A stretch of 64,000 nucleotides of DNA from JAPLDP01 sp964628285 (lineage in GTDB: Bacteria; Bacteroidota; Bacteroidia; Bacteroidales; JAGONC01): positions 11,493 through 75,492 of the forward strand of contig CAZVNP010000010.1 in NCBI GenBank assembly GCA_964628285.1, read 5' to 3'. Below are positions 39,242-48,377 of this stretch, one piece after another. The notes under the pieces were generated by a model, which was not told the origin of the DNA, did no database searches, and saw nothing but the letters and a program-made list of their open reading frames with translations. A program made the position numbers and the translations under genes. Each line of letters starts with the position of its first letter. The stretch's first letter is position 1.

Positions 39242-40672
39242 ATGAAAAAAGATATGGATAACATAGATAAACTTTTCAGGGACAACCTGGAGAACATTAA
39301 AATCAATCCTTCCAGGGCCGTATGGAAGGGTATCAGGGACAATTACTTCAAAAGGCCGCAGGGTAAATTTAATCTGACGGAATTGCGCAATATCTTCCTG
39401 GCACTCATCATAACCGGCACCTGTGTTTCATTCGTCTCCATCCTGTTATGGTTTGTTGTGACAGGGAAAAATACCCCACCCTATGAACCGGCAATGATCA
39501 CTTCAGCTTCCGCTGACCTCTCCCTTCAACCTGTTGCCTTTCATACTTTGAAAACGGCTGAACCGGTTATGCCGGATGGAGAACGTATGAAAAAGGACGA
39601 CCCCTCAACACCGGTTCCATCAACCCTGTCGGCCAATGAAACGAACAGACCTGAAGGCAACCGGGCAAACAACAGTGAAAACATTACCCCTCAGACCAAA
39701 ACAGATAAACATCAACCTGATCCTGTGTTTGAAACATCCCAACAGGCTCATCAGGAAACAACCATCCCTTCACCGTCCTCCCGCATCACCCATGCTCAGG
39801 AAAATGATCATCATCCGGATAATAACAAACCGGGGGACCTTTCCCTATCAGAAAAGGTTCCTTTATCCTTCCTGGCACCTTTGCCCTCTCCCGGTCAGGC
39901 AGGTGATGAACGGTTCATGGTCATAAAAACCGCTGCTTACCCTGCATTCCTGCAAGGGAAAGATGGGAAAAAACGGCTGACCTCTTTCGAACTGGCTCTT
40001 CAGTATGCAAATGAATGGACCGATTACAGGCAGAATGCCGGTGATTTTAAGTATGGCTATGACATCAGTGTGAACGGTATCTGGCGCTTCAGGGAGCTGT
40101 TCATCCGGGGAGGTCTCGGCGTTTGTTTTTCTAATGACAATGGTGACTATGATATTTCCTATGAACGTTACGATAGCATTGGTTACTATTATAAAGTGAA
40201 TCACTTCACCGTGTCTTCCGTTTTCCCCGATTCGGTGGTCTTTAACACAGTCATACAGACTGTCTATGACTCAATACAATATTCCGACCGGCTTAAGCCC
40301 CCGAACAGGTACACTTACCTGCAATTGCCCCTGGCCTTTGGTTTCGACTTTTACACCCACCGCCGTTTAAGTCTCTCGCTCCTGGCCGGACCGGTGCTGT
40401 CTATCCTCGTGCATGAAAACGCAACATCCGTATCGTTAAATGACCCGCGGGCAAAATTAATTGATGTCACCGACCATACACCCGACAGGATAAAAACCAA
40501 CGTTCAACTGGCCGGAGCCCTTGGCATCCGCTATCAGCTCAGCAATAAAATAGCACTGGGACTGGAACCGACCTGCCACTACTTTATCCGGCCGGCTTAT
40601 CATGCCCTGAATGCCAATCCCAAAAAGCCCTATTCCTTTGGCATCAGAGCCGGTTTGTTCATTAAATTTTAA
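39242..40672 (+). CDS. putative anti-sigma-like membrane protein with C-terminal beta-barrel-like domain
   Basis: 476 residues. The first ~50 residues are cytoplasmic in character and contain INPSRAVWKGIRDNYF (P23, V27, W28, G30, I31, R32). A motif of the same form is in the anti-sigma-like protein of the second ECF operon. One hydrophobic helix (~51-73) follows, then a Pro/Thr/Gln-rich linker (~75-225) and a region (~230-476) of alternating aromatic strands (TSFELALQYANEWTDY, FGIRAGLFIKF at the end) typical of Bacteroidota outer-membrane barrel proteins. It starts 14 bases after the sigma gene and ends five bases before the next one. A protein with both an inner-membrane helix and a barrel-like end could link envelope state to the sigma factor; this is inference. 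It may instead only be a porin-like protein. Confidence 0.7.
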   Translation: MKKDMDNIDKLFRDNLENIKINPSRAVWKGIRDNYFKRPQGKFNLTELRNIFLALIITGTCVSFVSILLWFVVTGKNTPPYEPAMITSASADLSLQPVAFHTLKTAEPVMPDGERMKKDDPSTPVPSTLSANETNRPEGNRANNSENITPQTKTDKHQPDPVFETSQQAHQETTIPSPSSRITHAQENDHHPDNNKPGDLSLSEKVPLSFLAPLPSPGQAGDERFMVIKTAAYPAFLQGKDGKKRLTSFELALQYANEWTDYRQNAGDFKYGYDISVNGIWRFRELFIRGGLGVCFSNDNGDYDISYERYDSIGYYYKVNHFTVSSVFPDSVVFNTVIQTVYDSIQYSDRLKPPNRYTYLQLPLAFGFDFYTHRRLSLSLLAGPVLSILVHENATSVSLNDPRAKLIDVTDHTPDRIKTNVQLAGALGIRYQLSNKIALGLEPTCHYFIRPAYHALNANPKKPYSFGIRAGLFIKF

Positions 40673-40677
40673 ATGCA

Positions 40678-41982
40678 ATGACCATGAAAAGCAAGTGCAT
40701 CATATTTCTGACAGTCATCGCCGGTCTGTGGCTGATCAACTCCAATGACGGACCACTGACAGGTCAGAATCCCGGAAACATGGCAATGTTTACATCAGAC
40801 TCTTCCTTGTGTATAGCTAATTTTATTGCCATTGCCGATTCTAATCCTTCTTCTTCATTTATCTTTTCATTTTTCGATCAATCAGCGGGAAATCCCAACC
40901 AGTGGTTCTGGACCTTCGGCGATCAGACCACTTCAACGGAGCAGAATCCCGTGCATCAGTACAATGCTTCCGGTGAGTACCAGGTATGCCTGACCATCAC
41001 ACGCGATGATACCGGTTATTATTGCACCGATGACACCTGCATGACGGTGACGGTGCCACGGTTTTATGACCTGGGTGGATTTGCTTTTGCCGGAAATTAC
41101 CCCATCAATAACCCTGATCCTGAAGGCGACACGGCTATTGCATATTTGTACAAGCTCGACAGCAACTTCATCACACCGGTGAGCTCCAGGATATTCAGTG
41201 ATCTGGGATATTACTGGTTCTCCAATCTGGCTGAAGGCAGATACCTCGTCAAGATACAGCTTCTGCCACACACCACACACTATGATGCATACATCCCGGC
41301 GTATTATCAGGATGCCCTTTTCTGGAGCTCAGCAACACCCATCAACCTTATGGGCGAATCAATCTATGATGCCGATGTGCACCTGTCCCAGGCACAGGAT
41401 AGATTCGGACCAGGAATGATCTCCGGCACGATAAGCCTCGACACCGCTGTTTTCGATGGTATGGTCTTTTCTCCGGCCAATGCCGAGGTGTTGCTGTTCG
41501 ACAGTGCCGGCATTCCCCTGCAATCAAGATTCACCAACGACGATGGCAACTTTGTGTTCTCAGGACTCGCTTTCGATGAGTACAAACTGATGGCTGAAAT
41601 GACCGGATTTATACCTGTCTTCTCATCGGTTGTGCTCACCCCTGATAATGCCCTGGTCGATAATGTCGTTCTGACTGTGTATGAACAGGGTACATTTGGC
41701 ATTGAAGAATATCATAATAAAAGCGTATTTAATCTGGAGAATCTGTATCCCAACCCGGTTACGGATCAGTTATATGTGGAGGTATCCTCGGAAACAGAAT
41801 CCCGGATTAATGTTATTTTATATAATACAATGACACAACAGGTACAACGGTTTCCGTATACATTACAAAAAGGAAGACAAACATTACATGTCAGCACGGG
41901 TACCCTGACAAAAGGATTGTATCTGCTCATGATCTGCACTCAGGACGGGTTAATTTTACAGATAAAAAAATTTATTAAATAA
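40678..41982 (+). CDS. PKD-domain, carboxypeptidase-regulatory-like protein with T9SS tail
   Basis: 434 residues; the ATG at 40678 and one two codons later (40684) are both possible starts, the second giving MKSKCIIFLTVIAGLW as signal. A PKD domain (~38-122) carries WFWTFGDQTTSTEQNPVHQY. Two carboxypeptidase-regulatory-like beta-sandwiches follow (~125-235 and ~245-335). A T9SS sorting domain (~355-434, YPNPVTDQLYVEV to IKKFIK) ends the protein. It is fused to the sigma operon by a five-base gap and is a short relative of the next gene, with one PKD instead of six. Function: surface or extracellular binding module; ligand unknown. Confidence 0.82.
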   Translation: MTMKSKCIIFLTVIAGLWLINSNDGPLTGQNPGNMAMFTSDSSLCIANFIAIADSNPSSSFIFSFFDQSAGNPNQWFWTFGDQTTSTEQNPVHQYNASGEYQVCLTITRDDTGYYCTDDTCMTVTVPRFYDLGGFAFAGNYPINNPDPEGDTAIAYLYKLDSNFITPVSSRIFSDLGYYWFSNLAEGRYLVKIQLLPHTTHYDAYIPAYYQDALFWSSATPINLMGESIYDADVHLSQAQDRFGPGMISGTISLDTAVFDGMVFSPANAEVLLFDSAGIPLQSRFTNDDGNFVFSGLAFDEYKLMAEMTGFIPVFSSVVLTPDNALVDNVVLTVYEQGTFGIEEYHNKSVFNLENLYPNPVTDQLYVEVSSETESRINVILYNTMTQQVQRFPYTLQKGRQTLHVSTGTLTKGLYLLMICTQDGLILQIKKFIK

Positions 41983-42090
41983 CTTTAGGCAACGATAGCA
42001 GGCATTTGCCGTCTAAATAATTGTCGCCGTCGATACGGCAAAAAACCGTTCATTACTTATTATTTGATTGTCAACCTAATACATGTAACG

Positions 42091-44667
42091 ATGAAAAAAA
42101 AATTGACCCTTACAGCCGTTATGATGATCATCATGTTGGGATTTTTCCGTGGTGCCGATGCCATCCCATGTGACATGCCCGGATTGCCGCCTGCGGATTC
42201 CACTTTTTGCCAGGCTTATTTCGATGCCTATACCGACAGTACAGATTTTATGACCTGGTATTTTATCGACCTGAGTTTTACCGAGCCCGGGACAATCCCT
42301 GCGCAATGGCTTTGGGATTTTGGTGACGGCACTTCATCCGGGGAACAAAACCCTGTTCATACTTACACAGAAACAGGTACTTATACGGTCTGCCTGACAA
42401 TAACGGATAATTCCGGTACATGCCAGGACACCTTTTGCAAGGACCTCGATGTGACGGGGTATCCTCCCGTTAACTGTGAGAATTACTTTATGTATATCAC
42501 CAACGATAACCTGACTTTTACCTTTACAGGATTTGTCAATTCACCGGATGAATGCGTTTATTTATGGAATTTTGGTGATAACACGACAGGCTCGGGTCAG
42601 AATGTGACCCACACTTTTCAGCAGACCGGTGTCAGTTACTATAACGTTTGCCTCCAGACGATCACCATGAACAATAACGGTGACACTTGCGCCTACACGT
42701 CATGCCAGCAGGTGTTTGTCGGGAATCTCCCGGGCTGCCAGGCCATGTTCTTTTATTATCCGCTTGATTCATTGAACGAAAATTTGGAATATCAATTTCA
42801 GGATGTTTCCTTTGGAAATCCCACCCTCTGGTATTGGGATTTTGGGGACGGGACGACCTCCGATTTGCAGAATCCCGTTCATACCTTTGCCGAACCAGGG
42901 ACCTATCTGGTCTGTCTGACCATCTCCGATGATTCGATTTGCCAGGATATGAGTTGTCAGAATGTCATTGTCGGGATGCCTATACCAGGCGATTGCTCCA
43001 ATTTCTTCACCTATACGGTACAAGAGCCCTGTACCGTCACATTCACCGGAGAGGCATACTATAACGGCATGCCCGTTGAAGCCGATAGCTATGTGTGGGA
43101 ATTCGGTGACGGCACCACCGGAACAGGACAGACCGTCACCCACACATATAACCCGGTGGGGAGTCTGGTATTCAATGTATGTCTCATGACGGAAATCACC
43201 GAGCCTTCAGGGGCAACCTGTTCCGCATTGAGTTGCCAGGATGTATGGATAACAAATAACACAGAATGCCTGGCCCAGTTCCAATATTATCCCTATGACT
43301 CGCTGAATTTAACCCATACCTACCAGTTCCTTGACATATCATGGGGCAATCCCGACACCTGGCTGTGGGACTTTGGTGACGGCACCACCTCCGGGGAGCA
43401 AAACCCGGTACACACATTCCCCGATTACGGCCTTTACAACGTGTGCCTGACCATCTCAAATACAGAGGATTCATGTTTCAACACCCACTGTGAAACCGTT
43501 TTCGCCGACACCATACCGGATAATTGCGAAAGTTATTTCACATACCAGGTTCAGGATCTGACGGTCAGTTTCGAAGGTCATTCATTAAGTTTCTTCCCTC
43601 TGACATGGGAATGGCAGTTCGGTGACGGCACCGGCGGAGAAGGTCCTGCCGTCACACATACTTATATTGAGGAAGGATCCTATACGGTCACCCTGGTCAC
43701 CACCGATGAATCAGGGTGTACCTGGTCGTCAACACAGACCGTTACCGTGGGTTCGTCACCATCATACACCCTGTTTGGCCAGGTCATTATGGGTAACACC
43801 ATTGCCGATATCGGCAGTGCCATTCTTTACCGTATGGATGATCCGGCAGGGGGTATCTGTATCGTGGATGTCCAATACCTTGATTCGGCCGGCATGTATC
43901 ACTTCACCGATGTCGAACCCGGTGCTTATCTTATTCTGGCTGAGCTGGCCCCCGGATCTGCAGGTTACGGTGAATACCTGCCGACCTATTACGGTGATGT
44001 CGTTTTCTGGGGCGATGCCACGGTCATCACTCTGGGTGAACCACAGAATCCTTATGACATTCATCTTGTGGCAGCCGCGTCATATTCCTCCGGCCCCGGC
44101 ACCGTCACCGGCATGATCACGCAGGATCTGGAATTCTCGGGCCGTGGCACTCCGGCCCAAAATATTGAGATATTGCTGATAAATCACACCGGCCAGGTTA
44201 TCGCCCTGAACTATTCGGCTGCCGACGGCACCTTCACATTCCCCGACCTGGCCCTGGGCATATATGACATCTATGCCGAAGTGCCCGGTAAAAACACCAT
44301 ACCGGCAACCGTTACACTGGATGACCTCAACGCCACCGTTAACGTTGAAATCGTGATCACCGGTGATCAGGTCAATCAGTTATACGGTATCAATGATCCT
44401 GAAAAAATACTCTCCATGCATGTGGGAGAGGTGTATCCCGATCCTGTGAATGACGAGGCATTTATTCCCATTGAGTGTTCCGGAAGTGTCACGGCCGAGA
44501 TCACCCTCTTCAACCAGATGGGGCAGAGAACGGTTCAGTACATGGTCATCCTTCATCAGGGAGATAACATTGTTCCTATCAAAACAAAGAACCTTCCGGA
44601 AGGAATCTATCTTCTTAAGTTAACAGATAGTAGAAATAATCTGATAACCAGAAAGTTCATCAAATGA
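42091..44667 (+). CDS. six-PKD adhesin-like protein with T9SS tail
   Basis: I chose the ATG at 42091 (MKKKLTLTAVMMI, a good signal peptide) over a TTG 27 bases upstream, giving 858 residues. Six PKD domains fill ~35-560 and alternate between two types: one with WxWDFGDGTTSGEQNPVHTF (1st, 3rd, 5th) and one with WxFGDGTTGxGQxVTHTY (2nd, 4th, 6th). Each domain has a conserved Cys near its start and CxxxxC-like pairs near its end. Two carboxypeptidase-regulatory-like modules (~565-775) match those of the preceding gene, and a T9SS sorting domain closes it (YPDPVNDEAFIPI to TRKFIK). The gene is 108 bases downstream of its shorter relative. A role as adhesin or matrix protein controlled by the upstream sigma factor is plausible. 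Confidence 0.83.
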   Translation: MKKKLTLTAVMMIIMLGFFRGADAIPCDMPGLPPADSTFCQAYFDAYTDSTDFMTWYFIDLSFTEPGTIPAQWLWDFGDGTSSGEQNPVHTYTETGTYTVCLTITDNSGTCQDTFCKDLDVTGYPPVNCENYFMYITNDNLTFTFTGFVNSPDECVYLWNFGDNTTGSGQNVTHTFQQTGVSYYNVCLQTITMNNNGDTCAYTSCQQVFVGNLPGCQAMFFYYPLDSLNENLEYQFQDVSFGNPTLWYWDFGDGTTSDLQNPVHTFAEPGTYLVCLTISDDSICQDMSCQNVIVGMPIPGDCSNFFTYTVQEPCTVTFTGEAYYNGMPVEADSYVWEFGDGTTGTGQTVTHTYNPVGSLVFNVCLMTEITEPSGATCSALSCQDVWITNNTECLAQFQYYPYDSLNLTHTYQFLDISWGNPDTWLWDFGDGTTSGEQNPVHTFPDYGLYNVCLTISNTEDSCFNTHCETVFADTIPDNCESYFTYQVQDLTVSFEGHSLSFFPLTWEWQFGDGTGGEGPAVTHTYIEEGSYTVTLVTTDESGCTWSSTQTVTVGSSPSYTLFGQVIMGNTIADIGSAILYRMDDPAGGICIVDVQYLDSAGMYHFTDVEPGAYLILAELAPGSAGYGEYLPTYYGDVVFWGDATVITLGEPQNPYDIHLVAAASYSSGPGTVTGMITQDLEFSGRGTPAQNIEILLINHTGQVIALNYSAADGTFTFPDLALGIYDIYAEVPGKNTIPATVTLDDLNATVNVEIVITGDQVNQLYGINDPEKILSMHVGEVYPDPVNDEAFIPIECSGSVTAEITLFNQMGQRTVQYMVILHQGDNIVPIKTKNLPEGIYLLKLTDSRNNLITRKFIK

Positions 44668-44680
44668 GGGAGCGGTAAGG

Positions 44681-45136
44681 TCATGGGTTGTCACCGGCAA
44701 ACCACTCCGCATAGGAGGTCAATGTCTCACGGAGTTTGAGACTGTGAAGGACGACATTTTCCGGCAGCCGTCCTTTTATCCTTTCGGCAAAATCAAAGAG
44801 CAGATTCTCGCTGGTCGGCTGGTAATCGACCAGGATCAGTTTACCGTAAAGCTCATTAACCTCTTTGATATTTTGAGGGGCAAAATCTCTGTGCAGCACG
44901 AGGGCATGATCAAAGTCATTGATGATGCATTCCCTCACCATTTGTTTAAGGTCCTTGAAATCCATGAGCATGCCGTACTTGGCTGAGTCCGGATCATCCA
45001 CAGGTGTGCCGGCAATGGTGACAAAAAGCTCGTAGGAATGGCCATGGATATGGCGGCAGGGGCCATCATACCCATGCAGGGCATGGGCCATCTCAAAATT
45101 AAACGCTTTGGTTAACCTGATACTTTTCAAAATCAT
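44681..45136 (-). CDS. queD: 6-carboxytetrahydropterin synthase (QueD/PTPS family)
   Basis: 151 residues, starting at an ATG with an unusually good Shine-Dalgarno (AAGGAGA, a few bases upstream). Zinc ligands are His18 (FEMAH), His31 and His33 (HIHGH). Catalytic Cys27 (GPCRH) and His77 (DFDHALV) are present, and Glu in LRETLTSYAEW would bind the pterin. In queuosine synthesis QueD turns dihydroneopterin triphosphate into 6-carboxytetrahydropterin in the cytoplasm. No other queuosine gene is in the window. It is 65 bases downstream of the MntP-like gene on the same strand. Confidence 0.9.
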   Translation of the reverse strand: MILKSIRLTKAFNFEMAHALHGYDGPCRHIHGHSYELFVTIAGTPVDDPDSAKYGMLMDFKDLKQMVRECIINDFDHALVLHRDFAPQNIKEVNELYGKLILVDYQPTSENLLFDFAERIKGRLPENVVLHSLKLRETLTSYAEWFAGDNP

Positions 45137-45201
45137 TCTCCTTTTTTTATGATTGTACCGTAAGCCGAATTCAGACAGGAAGAACCCAGGCAGATCAAAT
45201 T

Positions 45202-45771
45202 TTACAGGGTGATACCACTGAACTCAAGCAAATATTTTATCCCGATGAGAGTGAGTAAAACACCACCGGTCGCTTTGGCAAATTTACCGCGAAAACGGCA
45301 TCCGTACTTTCTCCCTATTAATGCTCCGGTTAACATGATGACAAAGGTCATAACGGTCACTGCCACCACGGCTATAACTACTCTGATGCCGCTTAGATTC
45401 ATACCTGCCCCCGCCATAAGGGCGGTGAAACCTGCTGCCGTAGCCACAGCCAGTAAAGTATTGGAGCGGGCCAGATCAAATGTCCTTAACCGGGGATCCA
45501 TCCTGAACGCTTCCCATAGCATCTTTACTCCCAGGATCGCAAAAATAAAAAACGCCAGCATCAGCCTCACGTGCTCCAGGGCATAATAGGTCGCCTGGCC
45601 GATAAACCAGCCTACCGCCATAAAAACAGCCTGGAACAGAGTGATAATCCATAACATCCTGAACATTAAAACAGAGGAATAATGTTCCTGTTCCATCGCA
45701 TTGTTCAGTGCCAGGACAAAAAGGTTGGTCGATAACCCAAATGTGATCAGAATGACTTCGGTCAGATGCAT
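45202..45771 (-). CDS. MntP-like membrane protein lacking both conserved aspartates
   Basis: 189 residues with six predicted membrane helices. The alignment to MntP manganese exporters is clear over the whole length (FGLSTNLFVLAL at 11-22, AVGWFIGQ, GVKMLWEAFRMD at 81-92, LTGALIGRKYG, GVLLTLIGIKYLLEF). Two aspartates that I know as conserved in MntP (Asp16 and Asp118 in E. coli) are Asn16 and Thr116 here, while Glu87 of the first half remains. So the fold is probably kept but manganese export is doubtful. It lies between tryptophanase and queD on the same strand. No yybP-ykoY leader is evident upstream. Confidence 0.7.
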   Translation of the reverse strand: MHLTEVILITFGLSTNLFVLALNNAMEQEHYSSVLMFRMLWIITLFQAVFMAVGWFIGQATYYALEHVRLMLAFFIFAILGVKMLWEAFRMDPRLRTFDLARSNTLLAVATAAGFTALMAGAGMNLSGIRVVIAVVAVTVMTFVIMLTGALIGRKYGCRFRGKFAKATGGVLLTLIGIKYLLEFSGITL

Positions 45772-45777
45772 TTTTTG

Positions 45778-45846
45778 TTAAACATTCATTATGAGATCGG
45801 CCATTTTCTCCGGCCACTCTTTGTCGATTTCATCAGATGTTTTCAC
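45778..45846 (-). CDS. possible 22-residue peptide between tnaA and the MntP-like gene
   Basis: A GTG overlaps the tnaA stop codon (GTGA) and opens a 22-codon frame, VKTSDEIDKEWPEKMADLIM and two further residues, ending at TAA six bases before the ATG of the MntP-like gene. The peptide is amphipathic. The overlap is what a translationally coupled gene would show, but so short a frame may be chance. Confidence 0.25.
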   Translation of the reverse strand: MKTSDEIDKEWPEKMADLIMNV

Positions 45847-47219
45847 ACCCTGTCAAGCTCAACGGTAAAGTGCCGCAATATGGGTGCTTCCCGCACAATC
45901 CTCAATCCTTTCCTGATGGTGTCGCGACGGTCGTAAATATTTTTAAGGGCTGCGGCCACCACATCCATGTGATTGTTGGTATAGACACGCCGTGGAATGG
46001 TCAGGCGCATCATCTCCAGGGCCGGGTAGCGGTTTTCACGTGTCACCGGATCACGGTCGGCCAGCAAGGTACCTATCTCCACCCCCCTGACACCGGATTC
46101 GAGATACAACTCAACGACCAGAGTCTGTGCGATGAATTGTTCCTGTGGAACATGTGGCAGGAACCGCCTGGCATCCACAAACACGGCATGACCTCCGATG
46201 GGTTGCTGCACCGGAATGCCGTAGTCTGACACTTTCCTGCCAAGGTATTCCACCTGCCTGATCCTGGTCTCAAGATAATCCGGATCGATGCCTTCATATA
46301 AACCCTGCGCCAGGGCGTTCATATCACGTCCTGCCAAACCGCCATAGGTGATATAACCCTCGAACATGATGTTAAACAGGCTGGCACGCCTGAAAAGGTC
46401 TTCCTGTCTCATGGCAATAAAGCCCCCGATGTTCACCAAGGCATCCTTTTTACTGCTCATGGTCATGGCATCGGCATAACGGAACATCTCGGCAATGATC
46501 TCACGCAACGTCTTTTGCTCATATCCTTTTTCACGTTGCCTGATGAAATAGGCATTTTCGGCAAAGCGCGCCGCATCAAAGATGACCATCACACCAAAAC
46601 GTTGTGCCAGGGCATGCACCTGTTTCATGTTCTCAAGCGATACGGGTTGCCCGCCTGACGAATTGCATGTCAGGGTGATGATGACAAAAGGTATTTTCTC
46701 ACGCGGATTATTTTTAAGAACCTGTTCGAGCTTACCGAGGTCGACGTTGCCCTTGAAAGGATGATAAACAGTGGTGTCGAAGGCCTGGTCAATGGTACAG
46801 TCTACTGCCGTGGCTTTCCTGAATTCGATATGGCCTTTGGTGGTATCGAAGTGGGAGTTGCCGGGGACCAGATCGCCTTCCTTCACCAGCACGGAAAAAA
46901 GAACATTTTCGGCTGCCCTTCCCTGGTGCGTGGGAAGGAAATAGTCAAAGCCAAAGATGTCCTTGATAGCCGCCTTCATTTTGTAATAGGATGAGGCTCC
47001 GGCATAGCTCTCATCACCCAGCATCAGCTCCGACCATTGTTTGTCGCTCATGGCACCGGTGCCCGAGTCGGTCAGCAGGTCGATAAAAACCTGATCACTG
47101 CGCAGGTTAAAAACGTTATACTTCGCATCCTTTATCCACCGCTCCCGCTCTTCACGGGTGCTCCTGCGGATGCTCTCGACCATTTTTATCTTGTAGGATT
47201 CAGCAAAAGGTAGTTCCAT
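45843..47219 (-). CDS. tnaA: tryptophanase (PLP-dependent beta-eliminating lyase)
   Basis: 458 residues, the normal length for tryptophanase/tyrosine phenol-lyase. PLP-lysine is in MSSKKDALVN (Lys258), with NSSGGQPVS and DAARFAENAYF as further signatures. Three positions that separate the two enzymes all point to tryptophanase: Asp125 in HFDTTKGH (Thr in tyrosine phenol-lyase), Ile in GVRGVEIGT (Arg in the lyase) and His in ILRHFTVEL (Phe in the lyase). It would split L-tryptophan into indole, pyruvate and ammonia in the cytoplasm. No TnaC-like leader peptide and no tryptophan permease are evident nearby. The gene heads a minus-strand group with the MntP-like gene and queD. Confidence 0.92.
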   Translation of the reverse strand: MELPFAESYKIKMVESIRRSTREERERWIKDAKYNVFNLRSDQVFIDLLTDSGTGAMSDKQWSELMLGDESYAGASSYYKMKAAIKDIFGFDYFLPTHQGRAAENVLFSVLVKEGDLVPGNSHFDTTKGHIEFRKATAVDCTIDQAFDTTVYHPFKGNVDLGKLEQVLKNNPREKIPFVIITLTCNSSGGQPVSLENMKQVHALAQRFGVMVIFDAARFAENAYFIRQREKGYEQKTLREIIAEMFRYADAMTMSSKKDALVNIGGFIAMRQEDLFRRASLFNIMFEGYITYGGLAGRDMNALAQGLYEGIDPDYLETRIRQVEYLGRKVSDYGIPVQQPIGGHAVFVDARRFLPHVPQEQFIAQTLVVELYLESGVRGVEIGTLLADRDPVTRENRYPALEMMRLTIPRRVYTNNHMDVVAAALKNIYDRRDTIRKGLRIVREAPILRHFTVELDRV

Positions 47220-47553
47220 GGAACCGTTCGTATTTTAAGTTTTGGGCTAATAAAATTAATTGAAAATCAAATAAATTCACAGAAGAACGATGAAAGTCAG
47301 AAAGGATAGATGTCTCTTTTCTTGATGTTTAGATATCTTTTCTCAGCAAGAGCCGATTTGAGACGGAACAGGTTCATGTTTTAATATAATAGATCAAAGA
47401 TAATAATAATTTTCCTTTTAATTGAAACAAACTGAAAAACTTCTTTATCGAAAAGAAAAAAATTAAAAACCCACCCCCAGAAGGGGTTGATGCGATGACA
47501 TGTCTTACCGTCTAGTAACTCTTAATGGAGTGACGAGAAGTAATAGTGTAGAT
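47220..47553. other. AT-rich intergenic region upstream of tnaA
   Basis: About 330 bases without a convincing gene. It is AT-rich and must hold the tnaA promoter on the minus strand, though I see no clear TAnnTTTG box. A small hairpin-like sequence (AACCC ... GGGGTT, near 47469-47490) could end transcription coming from the adjacent remnant. Confidence 0.5.
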
Positions 47554-47790
47554 TTATCTTATCAGCACAACCTTTTTAACAGCAATAAAACAATCTTCTT
47601 CACTTATAAAATGTAAGAGGTAAACGCCATTTTCGAGTGATGAGACATCGTTTAATCAGATCTGCAAAATGTTTCTGATGTCGCTCATTATCGTCAAAAT
47701 CATCTGCTTAAAGGACATGCTATGGATAAATTGGTTACTTTCGGCTGGAATTTCATCCTTCTTGCAACCCTCAGCAAAAAACTTTGTCAT
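47554..47790 (-). pseudogene. remnant of a T9SS C-terminal sorting domain
   Basis: Reading the minus strand from 47655 down to the stop at 47554-47556 gives LNDVSSLENGVYLLHFISEE and then a tail ending VKKVVLIR. This is the closing half of a type A sorting domain (LxNGxYxL ... VKKVxxxR). The same frame is open upstream to an ATG at 47788-47790 except for one TGA at 47656-47658; that part (MTKFFAEGCKKDEIPAESNQ onwards) I do not recognise. It is best read as the eroded 3' end of a secreted-protein gene. Its 5' side overlaps the start of the sigma gene on the other strand. Confidence 0.55.
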
Positions 47791-48377
47791 TAGCAGTGTA
47801 TCCGGTCAATGAATATCAGGACAGCACACAATTGGACTTGCACCGCGAAATCATCGAGAGCAGCAAGCAGGGTAACCGTAAAGCCCAATACAGGCTTTAC
47901 AAGCTATACTCTAAAGCCATGTTCAATGTTTGTTACCGGATGTTACGAAACCGTGAGGAGGCTGAAGACATGCTGCAGGAATCCTTCACCGATGCCTTCA
48001 GGAAACTCAACTCATTCAGGTACGATTCCTCCTTCGGGGCATGGTTGAAACAGATCACGGTGAATAAATGCATCAACGAGATGAAACGTAAAAAGATTGA
48101 ACTGGCTTTCTTTGACGACCTGGATCCTTATGTTATGGAGATGGAAGAACCTGACATGAATGAATCGGAACTCACCGTCGACAAGGTTAAAAAGGCAATG
48201 GAGCATTTGCCTCCGGGAAGCCGGATGATCTTTTCCCTTTATCTTCTTGAAGGTTATGACCATACGGAGATAGCACAGATACTGGGCATCAACGAATCGA
48301 CATCCAAGTCGCAATACATGAGAGCCCGGTTGAGAGTGAAAGAAATTTTAAACACAATGGCTGATGGGAACCGATAA
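47784..48377 (+). CDS. ECF (group 4) RNA polymerase sigma factor
   Basis: 197 residues from a TTG; GTG at 47796 and TTG at 47832 are alternative starts and no ATG is available in this part. Region 2 begins at IIESSKQGNRKAQYRLYKLYS and includes EEAEDMLQESFTDAFRKLNSF and FGAWLKQITVNKCIN. Region 4 is LPPGSRMIFSLYLLEG, then HTEIAQILGINESTSKSQYM. It resembles the first sigma factor in layout. The next gene overlaps its end by 14 bases and encodes an anti-sigma-like protein. Control of the four envelope genes downstream is likely but inferred. Confidence 0.9.
   Translation: MSLAVYPVNEYQDSTQLDLHREIIESSKQGNRKAQYRLYKLYSKAMFNVCYRMLRNREEAEDMLQESFTDAFRKLNSFRYDSSFGAWLKQITVNKCINEMKRKKIELAFFDDLDPYVMEMEEPDMNESELTVDKVKKAMEHLPPGSRMIFSLYLLEGYDHTEIAQILGINESTSKSQYMRARLRVKEILNTMADGNR

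Noticed and set aside
45843..47219. Tyrosine phenol-lyase
   Set aside because: Asp125, the Ile in GVRGVEIG and the His in LRHFTVEL match tryptophanase rather than the lyase.
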